Assembly (NCBI GenBank): GCA_022844205.1 | Contig: JALHMF010000001.1 | Span: 308,028 to 372,027 of the forward strand | Direction: 5' to 3' | DNA from: Xanthobacteraceae bacterium | GTDB taxonomy: Bacteria > Pseudomonadota > Alphaproteobacteria > Rhizobiales > Xanthobacteraceae | DNA length: 64,000 nt | Shown: positions 42,530-52,794 of the stretch, one piece after another | Layout: each line of letters begins with the position of its first letter | Numbering within the stretch: the first letter of the stretch is position 1 | Position numbers and translations under genes: made by a program | The notes under the pieces: model-generated | What the model saw: only the letters and a program-made list of their open reading frames with translations | What the model was told of the DNA's origin: nothing | Database searches by the model: none

Positions 42530-43795
42530 CTAGCGCGCAAGCGCGCGCCAGCCGATATCCCGGCGGCAGAAGCCGCCCGGCCAGTCGATTGCATCCACGG
42601 CCTGATAGGCGCGGCTTTGCGCCTCTTTCAGCGTTTTGCCGGTCGCAGTCACGTTCATCACGCGCCCTCCGGTAGCCAGCAGTTTGCCGCCTTGGAGCTT
42701 CGTCCCGGCATGGAAGACGGTGACGCCTTCGATCGCTTCCGCGCGTTCGATGCCCCTGATCTCAGAACCCGGCTGGTATTCGCCCGGGTAGCCCTTGCTC
42801 GCGAGCACGACCGTGATGGCCGATAGATCGTGCCAGCGCACGCTCATTTTTCCGAGCGTGCCGTCGCAGGCGGCCAGCAGCAGCGTCAGCAGATCGTCTT
42901 TGAGACGCGGCATCAGCACCTGACACTCCGGATCGCCGAAGCGGACATTGTATTCGATCACCTTCGGTCCTTCACGGGTGAGGATCAGGCCCGCATAGAG
43001 GACGCCGCGATAGGGCGTGCCGGCCTTCGCGAGCGCGCGGGCGGTCGGCTTCACGATTTCTTCCAATGCGCGCTGTTCGAGTTCTTTTGTCATCACCGGC
43101 GTTGGCGAATAAGCGCCCATGCCGCCGGTGTTCGGACCCTTGTCGCCGTCGAACACTCGCTTGTGATCCTGTGCGGAGGCAAGCGGCAAAACCGTCTCGC
43201 CGTCGACGAGACAAAAGAAACTCGCCTCCTCGCCTTCGAGAAATTCTTCGATGACGACCGGCACGCCGCTCTTGCCGGTCATGTCGAACACCTGATCGAT
43301 GCCCGCCATCGCCTCGGCCAACGTCATTGCGACGACGACACCCTTGCCGGCATGCAGCCCGTCGGCCTTCAAAACAATGGGCGCGCCGGTCTGCTGGACA
43401 TATTTTTTTGCAGCTTCGCGGTTGTGAAACTCCGCGAATTTTCCAGTCGGGATGTTGTTCGCCGCGCAAATATGTTTCGTGAAACTCTTGGAGCCCTCCA
43501 ATTGCGCCGCCGCCGCTCTCGGCCCGAAAACCTTGATTCCCGCACCTTCGAGATGATCGGCAAGCCCCGCCACCAGCGGCGCTTCTGGCCCGACAACGAC
43601 GAGGGCTACTTCGTGGCTCTTGCAGAAATTTTCCACAGCACGGTGATCGGAGATGGTCAGATCGACGAGGGTCGCTTCCTGCGCGATGCCGGGATTGCCG
43701 GGTGCGGCATAGAGTTTTCCGGTCAGCGGGCTCGCCGCGAGTTTCCAGGCCAGCGCATGTTCGCGGCCGCCGGAACCAATGAGAAGGACATTCAT
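42530..43795 (-). CDS. purD: Phosphoribosylamine-glycine ligase
   Basis: PurD joins glycine to 5-phosphoribosylamine in purine synthesis, using ATP. The 421 residues match the family: [20 protein letters not shown], an ATP-grasp core with [16 protein letters not shown], the signature [12 protein letters not shown] (about residue 295), and the end DIGWRALAR. The frame is open from 43831, but ATG 43795 begins the conserved start. It is divergent from xseA (44 bases apart), so the gap holds both promoters. Confidence 0.96.
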   Translation of the reverse strand: MNVLLIGSGGREHALAWKLAASPLTGKLYAAPGNPGIAQEATLVDLTISDHRAVENFCKSHEVALVVVGPEAPLVAGLADHLEGAGIKVFGPRAAAAQLEGSKSFTKHICAANNIPTGKFAEFHNREAAKKYVQQTGAPIVLKADGLHAGKGVVVAMTLAEAMAGIDQVFDMTGKSGVPVVIEEFLEGEEASFFCLVDGETVLPLASAQDHKRVFDGDKGPNTGGMGAYSPTPVMTKELEQRALEEIVKPTARALAKAGTPYRGVLYAGLILTREGPKVIEYNVRFGDPECQVLMPRLKDDLLTLLLAACDGTLGKMSVRWHDLSAITVVLASKGYPGEYQPGSEIRGIERAEAIEGVTVFHAGTKLQGGKLLATGGRVMNVTATGKTLKEAQSRAYQAVDAIDWPGGFCRRDIGWRALAR

Positions 43796-43839
43796 GGGGC
43801 CGATGATGTAGCATAGCCGACGGAGATTCACGGACCATC

Positions 43840-45270
43840 ATGGCCGCATCCACAGACGAGCTTGCCAATCTGCCGGAGATCACCGTCTCCGAACTGTCCA
43901 CCTCGATCAAGCGGATGATCGAGGAGAACTATTCCTATGTGCGGCTGCGCGGCGAGGTGTCCGGTTTCAGGGGACCGCACTCCTCCGGCCACTGCTATTT
44001 TTCGCTGAAGGACGAAAGCGCGAAAATCGAGGCGGTGATCTGGAAGGGCGTCTATGGGCGGCTGCGCTTCAAGCCCGAGGAGGGGCTGGAAGTGATCGCC
44101 ACTGGCAAGATCACCACCTATCCGGGGGCGTCCAAATACCAGATCGTGATCGAGGGGATCGAGCCTGCGGGTGCCGGCGCGCTGATGGCGCTTCTGGAAG
44201 AACGCCGCAAGAAACTCGCCGCCGAAGGTTTGTTTGAGGACGCACGAAAGAAGCCGCTTCCTTATCTTCCGTGCATCATCGGCGTCGTGACCTCGCCGAC
44301 GGGCGCGGTCATTCGCGATATTCTTCACCGTCTTTCCGATCGCTGCCCGTGCCATGTGCTCGTCTGGCCCGTTCGCGTGCAGGGCGAGACGGCGGCGGCT
44401 GAAATCGCGCAGGCGATTGCGGGCTTCAACGCGTTAAAGCCCGGCGGTACGATCCCGCGCCCCGATGTGCTGATCGTCGCGCGCGGGGGCGGCTCATTGG
44501 AAGATCTCTGGAGCTTCAATGAAGAGATGGTCGTGCGTGCGGCGGCGGCGAGCGAAATCCCGCTGATCTCCGCCGTCGGCCATGAAACCGATTTCACGCT
44601 GATCGATTTTGTCGCCGACCGCCGTGCGCCGACGCCCTCGGCCGCCGCCGAGATGGCGGTGCCGGTGCGCGCCGAATTGCTCGCAAACATCCGCGCGATT
44701 GCCGCGCGGCTCACCGGCGCCGAGACCCGGCTGATTGAAAAGCTCCGCGCCGAGGTTCGCGGCCTTGCGCGCGGGCTTCCCACCGCGGACAACGTTTTGG
44801 CGCTCCCGCGCCAGCGGCTCGATTCGCTGGGCGAACGATTGCCGCGCGCGCTTCGCGCCAACGCGCAGAAATTCCGGCTGCGTTTCGAGCGCGCCGCATC
44901 GCTGCATACGCCGCGTGCGCTCAAGACGCATATCCGGCACATGCGGGACCAGACGGCGACGCTTTCCGCCCGTGCCGCACGTGCGGAGGGTGTCATGCAG
45001 TCCGCCCGCCGGTCGCGCCTGACCGCCGCGGGCCAGTTGCTCAATGCCTTCGGCTATCAACAGGTGCTTGCGCGCGGCTACGCACTGGTGCGCGACGCGG
45101 ATGGAGTGCCGGTCAGAAAAACAGCCGCGATCTCGGCGGGCGACCGGCTCTCGATTGAAATGTCCGATGGACGCGTGGGTGCCGTTGCGGAGGGTGAAAC
45201 AAGCCCCAGTGCGCCGAAAGCGAAGCGCGGCAAGCCTGAGAAGGGAGGGCAGGGCAGCCTTTTTGGCTGA
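43840..45270 (+). CDS. xseA: Exodeoxyribonuclease VII large subunit
   Basis: XseA with XseB forms the single-strand-specific exonuclease VII. The 476 residues have the N-terminal OB fold (about 15-110: [20 protein letters not shown]) and the catalytic core with [29 protein letters not shown] and [15 protein letters not shown] coiled-coil region follows to about 400. The C-terminal 40 residues are a charged extension. xseB is not in the window. ATG 43840 is the family start. Confidence 0.95.
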   Translation: MAASTDELANLPEITVSELSTSIKRMIEENYSYVRLRGEVSGFRGPHSSGHCYFSLKDESAKIEAVIWKGVYGRLRFKPEEGLEVIATGKITTYPGASKYQIVIEGIEPAGAGALMALLEERRKKLAAEGLFEDARKKPLPYLPCIIGVVTSPTGAVIRDILHRLSDRCPCHVLVWPVRVQGETAAAEIAQAIAGFNALKPGGTIPRPDVLIVARGGGSLEDLWSFNEEMVVRAAAASEIPLISAVGHETDFTLIDFVADRRAPTPSAAAEMAVPVRAELLANIRAIAARLTGAETRLIEKLRAEVRGLARGLPTADNVLALPRQRLDSLGERLPRALRANAQKFRLRFERAASLHTPRALKTHIRHMRDQTATLSARAARAEGVMQSARRSRLTAAGQLLNAFGYQQVLARGYALVRDADGVPVRKTAAISAGDRLSIEMSDGRVGAVAEGETSPSAPKAKRGKPEKGGQGSLFG

Positions 45271-45386
45271 ACTGCAACTTTTTCGGGCCTTTAGAAATTG
45301 TGATCGCAGTCCGGGCATTTGGGGTGGCGTGGCCGGAAATCAGCGATTATCTTGCGAACAGCACAGGTTTTTCTCGCGGATTTGTA

Positions 45387-45611
45387 ATGAATCGCTTTGA
45401 GCGAATCCCACTCGCAGCTGGCGAAGCCGAGTTGCGTTATCTGGACGGCGATTACCGCATCGTCCGGCCGGGTAGCTATGTGCGCTGTGCGGTCACCGGC
45501 CAGCCGATCCCGCTCGATGAACTGAAATACTGGAGCGTAGAGCGGCAAGAGGCCTATTCTGGCCCGGACATCGTGCTGCGGCGTTTCCAGCCTGCAAGCA
45601 TCAAGGACTGA
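45387..45611 (+). CDS. DUF2093 family protein
   Basis: A 74-residue protein of unknown function, matching the alphaproteobacterial DUF2093 family (MNRFERIPLAAGEAELRYLD, then VRCAVTGQPIPLDELKYWSV). The single C-V-T-G-Q-P-I-P segment is its most conserved part. ATG 45387 is the family start; the frame is open from 45300. It follows xseA by 116 bases and converges on lpxK, overlapping its end by 11 bases. Confidence 0.85.
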   Translation: MNRFERIPLAAGEAELRYLDGDYRIVRPGSYVRCAVTGQPIPLDELKYWSVERQEAYSGPDIVLRRFQPASIKD

Positions 45612-46605
45612 GCGTCTCGCGGGCGCGGCCCAGTGCCGCTTTCAACATGGTCTGGACCCCGTCCGGATCGCCGAAGCCGAGCTTTACCGGCAGCACTCGC
45701 GCGGTCGCGGCAAGCTCCGCGAGAGCGCGGTTGCCCTGCATTCGTGCGAGGTCTTTTTCCGTTGTTACGAGCTGCAATGAATTCATCCCTGCCGTATCGA
45801 GCAGCGCACGCGCATCGGCGGCCGAATAATAATGATGATCGCCGAATGCTTTCATCTCGACGACTTCGGCACCGATTGCACGCAGGGAGGCAAAAAACTT
45901 CTCGGGATTGCCGATACCCGCGAAGGCAAGCACTCGCTTTCCCGCGAGGTCGCGGGCGGATGCATCCGGCTGCAGCCTTGCCGCAAGCACCGGCAGTCCA
46001 CCATCGGGAAAAGAGCGTCCTGAATTTTCGCCGCCGATGAGTATGATTCCTTGCGCGCGCCGGTATTGCGCATCGAGCGGCGCCCGCAACGGGCCCGCGG
46101 GGAACAGGCGCTCGTTCCCCAACATCCTGCCGCCGTCGATCACCAGCAGCGAAAAATCCTTTTCCAGCGACGGGTTCTGGAAGCCATCATCCATCACGAT
46201 GACACTGGCACCGGATCTCGATGCGTGTTCCACTCCGGCCACCCGGTCGGCGGCGACAATGGTGGGAGCGGTCTTTGCGAGGAGCAGCGGCTCGTCGCCC
46301 GCCTCGCGTGCGTCGTGTTTGCGAGGATCGACGACGACCGGCCCCTGAATGCGTCCGCCATAACCGCGGGTCAGAAAAAAAGGTTGTTCACCGAGGTCTT
46401 TCAGGATCGCCGCCAGCGCGAGTGCCGCCGGCGTTTTTCCGGCGCCGCCGACGGTGGGATTGCCGACGCAGATCACCGGCACGTTCGCGCGCGTGCCCGT
46501 TCGTCTCATGCGAGCGGCCGCGACCGCGCCATAAATGAAGCCGAGCGGAGACAGCAGCGTGGAAGCGATCCCCGGTTCCCGCCACCAGAAATCCGGCGCG
46601 CGCAT
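45601..46605 (-). CDS. lpxK: Tetraacyldisaccharide 4'-kinase
   Basis: LpxK phosphorylates the 4' position of the lipid A disaccharide at the inner membrane. The 334 residues begin MRAPDFWWREPGIASTLLSP with a membrane-associating helix, and the P-loop is VGNPTVGGAGKTPAALALA (about residue 48). It overlaps waaA by one base at its start (46605), and its 3' end overlaps DUF2093. It belongs to the minus-strand lipid A operon from cysQ to lpxK. Confidence 0.95.
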   Translation of the reverse strand: MRAPDFWWREPGIASTLLSPLGFIYGAVAAARMRRTGTRANVPVICVGNPTVGGAGKTPAALALAAILKDLGEQPFFLTRGYGGRIQGPVVVDPRKHDAREAGDEPLLLAKTAPTIVAADRVAGVEHASRSGASVIVMDDGFQNPSLEKDFSLLVIDGGRMLGNERLFPAGPLRAPLDAQYRRAQGIILIGGENSGRSFPDGGLPVLAARLQPDASARDLAGKRVLAFAGIGNPEKFFASLRAIGAEVVEMKAFGDHHYYSAADARALLDTAGMNSLQLVTTEKDLARMQGNRALAELAATARVLPVKLGFGDPDGVQTMLKAALGRARETLSP

Positions 46606-47900
46606 CAGCGCCCGAGCCGCAACTGGATGAGATAAGGCTCGATCGCCGCGAAGGTGCGGTCGAGTGCGCCGCCAAGCTGATCAACGGTGGCCTTCGCCGA
46701 TTGCGCCATGCGCACCACGAGATCGGGATCGTCGAGCAGCAGCGCGAGGCTCTTGGAAAGCGATTCCGCCGTGGTCACGGTCGCGGCTCCCCTTGCGCGG
46801 TTGAGCCTGGCGTAGACATTCGCGAAATTCCAGATGTGCGGCCCATGCAGGATAGCACTGTTGAGCTTGGCGGGCTCGATCGGATTCTGTCCGCCATGTT
46901 TCACCAGCGAGCCGCCCATGAACACGATGGGCGCCATGCGGTAAAACAACCCCAGTTCGCCGATGGTGTCGGCGATATAAATTTCCGTGCCGCGGTCCGG
47001 CAGGTGTCCGCGCGAGCGGATGACGGGCACCGCACCCATTTCTTCGGAAAGATCCGCGATCTCGTAGCCGCGATGCGGGTGGCGTGGCGCGATCACGGTG
47101 AGAAGTCCCGGCATCGCCTCACGCAGGCGCATATGTGCCTCGATCACCAGCGCTTCTTCGCCCTCATGCGTGCTGGCGGCCAGCACAACGGGCCGGCTCC
47201 GCGCCGCCCGCTCAAGCGCGGAAAGTGCCGCGGGCTGGGCGGGCGGCGGCGGAACGTCGAATTTGAGATTGCCGGTGGTGAGCACGCGTTGCGCGCCAAG
47301 GCGGGAGAAGCGCTCGGCGTCCTCTGAATCCTGCGCGAGGCAAAGATCGATCTGCGAGAGCAGGGCATTCGCCGTCCGGCCAAACAACTTCCAGCGCTGA
47401 TAGGAACGCGGTGACAAGCGGCCGTTCACAAGGACAAAGGGGATATTGCGCCGGCGTCCCTCCGTAATCAGGTTCGGCCACAACTCCGACTCCGCGATGA
47501 GTGCCAGATTGGGCTGCCAGTGATTGAGGAAGTTTCGGATAAAATACGGCATGTCGAGCGGGACGAATTGATGGATGACGCCCTCGGGCAGTCTCCGCTC
47601 GGCGAGTTTCGCCGCCGTGACCGTGCCGGAAGTCAGCAGCACGGATAGTCCGCGCGCATGGATTCGCTCGATCAGCTGCAGAATGGAAATCACTTCGCCG
47701 ACACTTGCCGCGTGCGCCCACACCAGCGGGCCGGGGGGTCTTTCCGCGCTCGGCACGCCGCGCCGCTCGGCGACGCGCTCGGGGTCCTCCTTGCCGTTTC
47801 GCAGTCTCCACTTCAGCATCGCACCGGCCAGCGGGGTCACGGACGTGGTCAGTCCGCGATAGGCCCGCAAGGAAACCGGAAGCGAACTCCTACCCTGCAT
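46605..47900 (-). CDS. waaA: Kdo transferase WaaA (KdtA)
   Basis: Adds 3-deoxy-D-manno-octulosonic acid to lipid A at the inner membrane. The 431 residues have an N-terminal membrane helix, the GT-B donor and acceptor motifs WAHAASVGEV (about residue 60) and LTSGTVTAAKLA, and FMGGSLVKHGGQNPIEPAKL near the C-terminus, a diagnostic Kdo transferase stretch. ATG 47900 is preferred over an earlier ATG at 47936. It overlaps the acyltransferase gene upstream by 11 bases. Confidence 0.95.
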   Translation of the reverse strand: MQGRSSLPVSLRAYRGLTTSVTPLAGAMLKWRLRNGKEDPERVAERRGVPSAERPPGPLVWAHAASVGEVISILQLIERIHARGLSVLLTSGTVTAAKLAERRLPEGVIHQFVPLDMPYFIRNFLNHWQPNLALIAESELWPNLITEGRRRNIPFVLVNGRLSPRSYQRWKLFGRTANALLSQIDLCLAQDSEDAERFSRLGAQRVLTTGNLKFDVPPPPAQPAALSALERAARSRPVVLAASTHEGEEALVIEAHMRLREAMPGLLTVIAPRHPHRGYEIADLSEEMGAVPVIRSRGHLPDRGTEIYIADTIGELGLFYRMAPIVFMGGSLVKHGGQNPIEPAKLNSAILHGPHIWNFANVYARLNRARGAATVTTAESLSKSLALLLDDPDLVVRMAQSAKATVDQLGGALDRTFAAIEPYLIQLRLGR

Positions 47901-48615
47901 CGGCTTCGCCTTTTTGTTGCGGAAGCCTGCCGACAAGTTCTTCGGCGCGCGCCGTCACTTCATTCAGCCGCTGCTGCAAAAGCTGGCGCGCGGCTTCTTG
48001 CTGTTCGTTGCTGGCGTCAGCGGCAACAAGGATTGCCTCGCCGACGACCATCGCGGCCGGGCCGAATGGCAGATGAATGCTTGCCTTGTCCCAGCTCCTT
48101 GCGATCTTGCGTTTCTTCGTCGAGATCGCGACCGGATAAATCGGGCGGCCCGAATAGCGCGCGATGGTGATGACGCCGAAGCCCGCGATGCGCGAGATTT
48201 TCGGAACGTCCGCCGTCATCGCGACATTGATGCCGTCGCGGAGCGTCTGGATCGCTTCCTGCGTCGCAGAAATGCCGCCCTTGCGCAAAATGTCCTTCCC
48301 GTGCGTGCCCGAGCCGCGGATGGTGCCGATGCCGAATGCCTCGGCGGCAATGGCATTGATGTCAGCATCGGCATGGCGCGAGATCATGACCTTGGCCTGA
48401 TGATGCGGCTGCGCGACGAATGGCATCAGAAAATGCTGCCCATGCCAAAACGTCAGAATGAAGGGAACTGCCTCATCGACACGATCATAGAGGTCCGGCG
48501 GCTCGATGGTGAGCGAAGATGTGCGCCAGACCAGCTTCAGATACGACGCCAGGATGTTGCCCAGTGCGATCTGAAAGGTCCGCGACTTGCGAACTTTTTT
48601 CCACATCTTCCGCAT
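47890..48615 (-). CDS. DUF374 lysophospholipid acyltransferase family protein
   Basis: A 241-residue protein of the DUF374 family. The HX4D-like acyltransferase region appears around VMISRHADADINAIAAEAFG (about residue 75-95), followed by GSGTHGKDILRKGG and a G-rich PVAISTKKRKIARSW block. It has one N-terminal hydrophobic segment. In the lipid A cluster of alphaproteobacteria it is thought to add an acyl chain, possibly the very long chain typical of Hyphomicrobiales lipid A; that last step is inference. It sits in the operon cysQ-DUF4170-this-waaA-lpxK. Confidence 0.85.
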   Translation of the reverse strand: MRKMWKKVRKSRTFQIALGNILASYLKLVWRTSSLTIEPPDLYDRVDEAVPFILTFWHGQHFLMPFVAQPHHQAKVMISRHADADINAIAAEAFGIGTIRGSGTHGKDILRKGGISATQEAIQTLRDGINVAMTADVPKISRIAGFGVITIARYSGRPIYPVAISTKKRKIARSWDKASIHLPFGPAAMVVGEAILVAADASNEQQEAARQLLQQRLNEVTARAEELVGRLPQQKGEADAG

Positions 48616-48624
48616 ATCCGCGAC

Positions 48625-48885
48625 TCAGCCGGAACGGCGGGTGGTATCGGTTTCAGGGTCCAGCAAACGATGCAGGTGCACAATGAAGTACCGCATCAAG
48701 GCATTATCGACGGTCTGTTGCGCCTTCGCGCGCCAGGCTGCGTATGCGGCAGCGTAGCTCGGATAGACACCGACAATTTCGACCTTTTCCAAATCGCGAA
48801 ACTCCGTCCCGTTGATGTCGATCAGCTCGCCGCCGAGAACGAGGTGGAGCAGTTGTTTGGGTGTCTTGTCGGACGTGGGTGTCAC
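48625..48885 (-). CDS. DUF4170 domain protein
   Basis: An 86-residue cytoplasmic protein matching DUF4170 (LLHLVLGGELIDINGTEFRD, then VGVYPSYAAAYAAWRAKAQ). No catalytic motif is apparent. Its start is GTG 48885, overlapping the cysQ stop by 4 bases; no ATG is near. It is a regular member of this lipid A operon in Hyphomicrobiales, so a role in envelope assembly is possible. Confidence 0.85.
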   Translation of the reverse strand: MTPTSDKTPKQLLHLVLGGELIDINGTEFRDLEKVEIVGVYPSYAAAYAAWRAKAQQTVDNALMRYFIVHLHRLLDPETDTTRRSG

Positions 48886-49739
48886 TCTGTCGTTCCCGTG
48901 TAGCGTTGCAGCAATTGGTTCTTTGCTGCCGTGCCGGGGGCGAGGGCTTCGAGCAGCAAGGGATGAAGTTCCGATCCTGCGGCGGCCAGTTCCAGATGTT
49001 CGGTTATGGCGCGGTTATAGTTCGGCAAATCGCCGTGGATCGTCGTCAGCACCCCCCGCGCTTCATGTACGATTAGATCGGCTGCCGCAAGGTCCCAATC
49101 GTGGCTGTTTGCGCCCGCTAATGCGGCATCGAGTTCGCCCGATGCAACGCGTGCAAGCCGAAGCGCCAGCGAATGAATTCGCGGCCTCTCAGCGAGGTTT
49201 AATCCGCTTTTTTCCAGATGGCGGATCCGGCTTTTTGGCCCTCCGATTTTCATACCCGTCAAAACGCTGCGCAAGTTTGCAGCAATCGCGATGCCGTTTC
49301 TGGTCGCCCCCCGATTTATGGTGGCGAGATAAAGCTCATCCGTGACCGGGGCGTAGAGCGCGGCGGCCGCGGGCCTTCCGTCCACCACGAACGCGGCCGA
49401 GATGCACCAGTCGGGCAGCCGGCTCACGAACGAGCGCGTGCCGTCGATCGGATCGACCACCCAGGTTTCGCTTTTCCCGAGGCGGTCCGGCGCGTCGGCG
49501 GTCTCCTCCGAGAGCCAGCCGGCGGACGGACGGTACGCGCACAGCCTCGCTCGCAACCGTTCATCGACCGCAATGTCGGCTTCGGTTACCGGAGAGTTAT
49601 GCGCCTTGGTCCAGCTCCGGCATCCTTCGCGGAACATCTTCAGGGCGATCGCACCCGCTTCGCTTACAGCGGCGGCCAGTTCCTGCGTGATGTCGTGAAA
49701 CTGTCTCATCTCGGCGCCGCTGTCGTCTGACTGCTTCAT
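48882..49739 (-). CDS. cysQ: CysQ-like 3'(2'),5'-bisphosphate nucleotidase / inositol monophosphatase family
   Basis: A 285-residue Li+-sensitive Mg2+ phosphatase. The metal motif is WVVDPIDGTRSF (about residue 88), with EETAD before and HDWDLAAADLI near the C-terminus. In CysQ these residues remove the 3' phosphate of PAP; inositol monophosphatase is the alternative specificity. The frame opens at GTG 49757, but ATG 49739 (MKQSDDSG) or ATG 49709 (MRQFHD) are better starts. It heads the minus-strand operon that runs to lpxK. Confidence 0.88.
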   Translation of the reverse strand: MKQSDDSGAEMRQFHDITQELAAAVSEAGAIALKMFREGCRSWTKAHNSPVTEADIAVDERLRARLCAYRPSAGWLSEETADAPDRLGKSETWVVDPIDGTRSFVSRLPDWCISAAFVVDGRPAAAALYAPVTDELYLATINRGATRNGIAIAANLRSVLTGMKIGGPKSRIRHLEKSGLNLAERPRIHSLALRLARVASGELDAALAGANSHDWDLAAADLIVHEARGVLTTIHGDLPNYNRAITEHLELAAAGSELHPLLLEALAPGTAAKNQLLQRYTGTTE

Positions 49740-49857
49740 GGTTTCCAAACTACTCACGGCAACCCCTGTTTAACCAGCTCCTTTAAGCGAATCCTGCGGA
49801 TTTTCTGCCACGATCCATCCAAGCCGGAAAAACAAAATATCCGGCGGGGAGACGGAA

Positions 49858-50439
49858 TTGAGGCGTCAAATCGGAAACGGCGGGAGCATGTCCGCCGGGT
49901 CGAGCTGCGTCGTGCAGCTCGACCCCCGCAATCTGCCGGTACGTTTCAGCGCGGCCGACGAAACCGCCGACGGCCGCATGCGCACGGTCGAAATCGACCG
50001 GCATCGCGTCCTGTTGAGGCGTACGGTGCGCGGCGTGCAGATGCGGCTAAACCTTCCACTGCATGCGTATCTCGGCGTATCGGTGAAACTGGTCGCGGTG
50101 GAAGCCGTGCCCTGTATCGCGCTTGTTCTGGAACATCGCGATGCCGCGCTGAGCGTACCCCTGCAAATCGCGGACGAGGCCGATACGCTGGTCGCCGACT
50201 GGCAGCTGTGGGGAAAGATGCTCGGGCAGAAGCTGCTCGTCATGGCTGAGAACGGCGAATTGCGCGAGCCGGTCGAGACAGCCGGCAAGCTGTTTGCCGG
50301 AGACAGTACGCGGCGCCGTCCGCGCCATTCGGCATTGCGCCATCGCCGCCCGAAAATCTTCAGGCGCCGCAACCGCGCCATCCGCTATTGCGATGCCGTC
50401 GTGCATCGCGATGAGCGCGAGATTATCGCCCGCGACTAG
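49858..50439 (+). CDS. DUF6101-like protein
   Basis: A 193-residue protein, family name DUF6101 by recall. It has the conserved block MRLNLPLHAYLGVSVKLVAV and a strongly basic C-terminal part (RRRPRHSALRHRRPKIFRRR). No enzymatic motif is recognised. TTG 49858 has GGGGAGA 5 bases upstream; ATG 49888 has a GGGAG too close to it, so the TTG is kept as start, with ATG 49888 as the alternative. The gene's stop overlaps the end of ubiA by 4 bases (convergent). Confidence 0.75.
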   Translation: MRRQIGNGGSMSAGSSCVVQLDPRNLPVRFSAADETADGRMRTVEIDRHRVLLRRTVRGVQMRLNLPLHAYLGVSVKLVAVEAVPCIALVLEHRDAALSVPLQIADEADTLVADWQLWGKMLGQKLLVMAENGELREPVETAGKLFAGDSTRRRPRHSALRHRRPKIFRRRNRAIRYCDAVVHRDEREIIARD

Positions 50440-51395
50440 CGCCAGAAGAACGCGCCCGGCGATCCGGCGATTACGTCGATCAGCAATCCCGCGAACAGCA
50501 GCAGTCCCGCGTCGCGATTGGAGCGAAACAGCGCGAGACAAAGCGACGAGTCATGCACGTCGATCCGAAATATTTGCCAGGCTAGATGCGTGGCGAAGGC
50601 AGCCAGTCCCGCCAGCATGAACAGGCCGCCGCCCGAGAGTAATCCCGCAACACCGATCAGAAAAACCGCCGCCGAATAAAGAAGAATGAGCGCCGGTTTG
50701 GTCTCAAGCCCGAACAGCCGCGCGGTCGAGCGCACGCCGATCAGTTCGTCGTCGCTGCGGTCCTGATGCGCATAGATCGTGTCGTAGCCGATCACCCATG
50801 CGATCGACCCGGCGTAGAGAAGGAACGCAACCGGATCGAGCCGTCCGAACACCGCCGCCCAGCCCATCAGCGCGCCCCACGAAAAGGCGAGGCCGAGCAC
50901 GAATTGCGGCCAGAACGTCACCCGCTTTGCAAACGGATAAAGCGCCACGATTAATAGGGAGGCGATGCCGGTCGCGATCGCGAACCAGTTGAACTGGATC
51001 AGGATCAGAAATCCGGTCAGCGAAAGCGCAATGGCAAAGATAAAGGCCTGCTTGGCGCTGACCTGTCCCGAGGGAATCGGACGCGAGCGCGTCCGCGCGA
51101 CATTGGCGTCGATGTCGCGGTCGATGATGTCGTTCCAGGTGCAGCCGGCGCCGCGCATCACCACAGCACCGATAGAAAAAAGGATCAGGAAAAACGGATA
51201 AGGCCAGCGGCGCCCTTCGGCCACCGCCGCCATCAGCGTGGACCAGAGGCAGGGCATCAGGAGCAGCCACGAACCGATCGGCCGGTCGAGGCGTGCAAGG
51301 CGCAGATAGGGCCGGGTGAAACCCGGTGCGATCCGATCGACCCAGTTGCCGGTGGAATCGGCGACCGGCTGGAACGCGCCCGGCGTCCTGCTCAT
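50436..51395 (-). CDS. ubiA: 4-hydroxybenzoate polyprenyltransferase
   Basis: UbiA prenylates 4-hydroxybenzoate in ubiquinone synthesis at the inner membrane. The 319 residues have nine predicted helices; the two Asp-rich motifs are WNDIIDRDIDANVARTRSRP (about residue 85-105) and YDTIYAHQDRSDD (about residue 210). ATG 51395 is the correct start; the longer open frame to 52070 crosses the upstream gene. The first bases overlap the stop of the secreted hypothetical gene by 4 bases. Confidence 0.95.
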   Translation of the reverse strand: MSRTPGAFQPVADSTGNWVDRIAPGFTRPYLRLARLDRPIGSWLLLMPCLWSTLMAAVAEGRRWPYPFFLILFSIGAVVMRGAGCTWNDIIDRDIDANVARTRSRPIPSGQVSAKQAFIFAIALSLTGFLILIQFNWFAIATGIASLLIVALYPFAKRVTFWPQFVLGLAFSWGALMGWAAVFGRLDPVAFLLYAGSIAWVIGYDTIYAHQDRSDDELIGVRSTARLFGLETKPALILLYSAAVFLIGVAGLLSGGGLFMLAGLAAFATHLAWQIFRIDVHDSSLCLALFRSNRDAGLLLFAGLLIDVIAGSPGAFFWR

Positions 51396-51934
51396 TGCCG
51401 GAGCACGTTTCCGGTGAGCGAATCGAAAACGCCGCTGCCGCCGGGGGTCTCGGGTGCAGGTCCGCCCGAGCCACCCAGTGCACCGCTCAAGCCCTGGCTC
51501 GGCGGCGGGGGCGGAGGAGCCGCGGCTTGTCCCGCGGCGGCCTTGCAAACCTGGTCGCGCATCATCGCGGATTTTGAATAATTGGCATTCATCTGCTTCA
51601 GGATTTCCGGCGGGATCTGGCAGGGGCCGGTATATTTTTTCAGGAACTCGATCATGTCGGTTTCGCTCGCGGTGTAGCGGCGAAAGAGTGCGCACGCGTC
51701 CTTGACGTTGGCTTTGCGCTCGCTCGCGGTCTTCAACGCGAGACCGCGCTTCTGCATCTCGGCGTTGCGCTTGCCGAACTCGGCGTTGCAATCGATGCCG
51801 GGGCTCTTCGGAGCGCCGGCGCCGGGTCCCATCTGGTTCATCGTAAATGGGTCGAGCGCTTGCCCATAGGAATAAGAAGCGCCCGCCGCGGCAAGCGCGA
51901 ATCCGAAAACCAGTAGCCAGGGCGAAACCTTCAT
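51392..51934 (-). CDS. Secreted conserved hypothetical protein
   Basis: A 180-residue protein with a Sec signal peptide (about residues 1-25, MKVSPWLLVFGFALAAAGAS). The middle carries four or more Cys (IDCNAEF, DACALFRRY, TGPCQIPPE, DQVCKAAAG) that could form disulfides in the periplasm, followed by a proline-rich and Gly-rich C-terminus (PPPPPP, GGSGGPAPETPGGSG). The function is unknown. It is upstream of and coupled to ubiA by a 4-base overlap. Confidence 0.8.
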   Translation of the reverse strand: MKVSPWLLVFGFALAAAGASYSYGQALDPFTMNQMGPGAGAPKSPGIDCNAEFGKRNAEMQKRGLALKTASERKANVKDACALFRRYTASETDMIEFLKKYTGPCQIPPEILKQMNANYSKSAMMRDQVCKAAAGQAAAPPPPPPSQGLSGALGGSGGPAPETPGGSGVFDSLTGNVLRQ

Positions 51935-52050
51935 TCCGGGACTTCTCCAAGCCGGTTTTCAATACTGGACCGGCTTCCTTAACAATGGACGTAACCAAAG
52001 CCCGACAGATGGGGCAAGATCGGGGCGGTAATTTCTGGCATGGATAGGCC

Positions 52051-52794
52051 ATGCGGCCTGATTTTCGCACGCCCCGTATTTTCCTCGATCAGCCGTTGCA
52101 ATCCGGCGCCGGGATCGCGCTTTCACGCGACCAAATGAACTATCTCCTGAACGTGATGCGGCTGGCACCGGGCAGCGCGGTCCTTGTCTTTAATGGGAGG
52201 GAGGGAGAATGGCGCGCCCATCTCGCAGTTGCGAGCAAGCGCGAGGCCTCGCTCACCATCGACGTGCAGACAAGATTGCAGCCGACCACTACAGGTCCCG
52301 AATATGCGTTCGCGCCGCTAAAGCACGCGCGGCTCGATTACATGGTGCAGAAGGCGGTGGAATTGGGTGTCTCCCGCCTTGTGCCGGTGCTGACCCAGCA
52401 CACGCAGGTCGCGCGCGTGAATCTCGACCGCATGCGCGCGAACGTGATCGAGGCCGCCGAGCAATGCGGCGTGCTTTCGATTGCCGCCGTAGTCGAACCA
52501 CAGCCGTTCGAGCGATGGCTGCGCGAATTTCCCGCCGGCCGCGCGCTGGTTTTTTGCGATGAGGGATCGGAGTCGGCCTCTCCCATCGAGGCATTGTGCG
52601 CGCATGCCGCGGAAAAAATCTGCGTGCTGGTCGGACCGGAAGGCGGTTTCTCCGATGAAGAACGCCGCAATCTTCTTGCAAAGGCGGGTGTCATCAGGCT
52701 GTCGCTGGGACCAAGGATTTTGCGGGCCGACACGGCGGCGGTTGCCGCACTTACCCTCGTGCAATCCGTGCTCGGGGACTGGCGCGGCCGGTAA
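52051..52794 (+). CDS. rsmE: 16S rRNA (uracil(1498)-N(3))-methyltransferase
   Basis: RsmE methylates U1498 of 16S rRNA. The 247-residue SPOUT-type enzyme has an N-terminal PUA-like domain ([20 protein letters not shown]) and the knotted SAM site with [15 protein letters not shown] and [11 protein letters not shown] (about residues 190-235). It is divergent from the secreted hypothetical gene and 170 bases ahead of ybdK. Confidence 0.95.
   Translation: MRPDFRTPRIFLDQPLQSGAGIALSRDQMNYLLNVMRLAPGSAVLVFNGREGEWRAHLAVASKREASLTIDVQTRLQPTTTGPEYAFAPLKHARLDYMVQKAVELGVSRLVPVLTQHTQVARVNLDRMRANVIEAAEQCGVLSIAAVVEPQPFERWLREFPAGRALVFCDEGSESASPIEALCAHAAEKICVLVGPEGGFSDEERRNLLAKAGVIRLSLGPRILRADTAAVAALTLVQSVLGDWRGR

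Noticed and set aside
50436-52070. 544-codon open frame suggesting a long N-terminal extension of ubiA
   Set aside because: The extra residues are Arg-rich and low in family resemblance; they are the shadow of the secreted hypothetical gene at 51392-51934, which has a signal peptide and a 4-base overlap with the true ubiA start.
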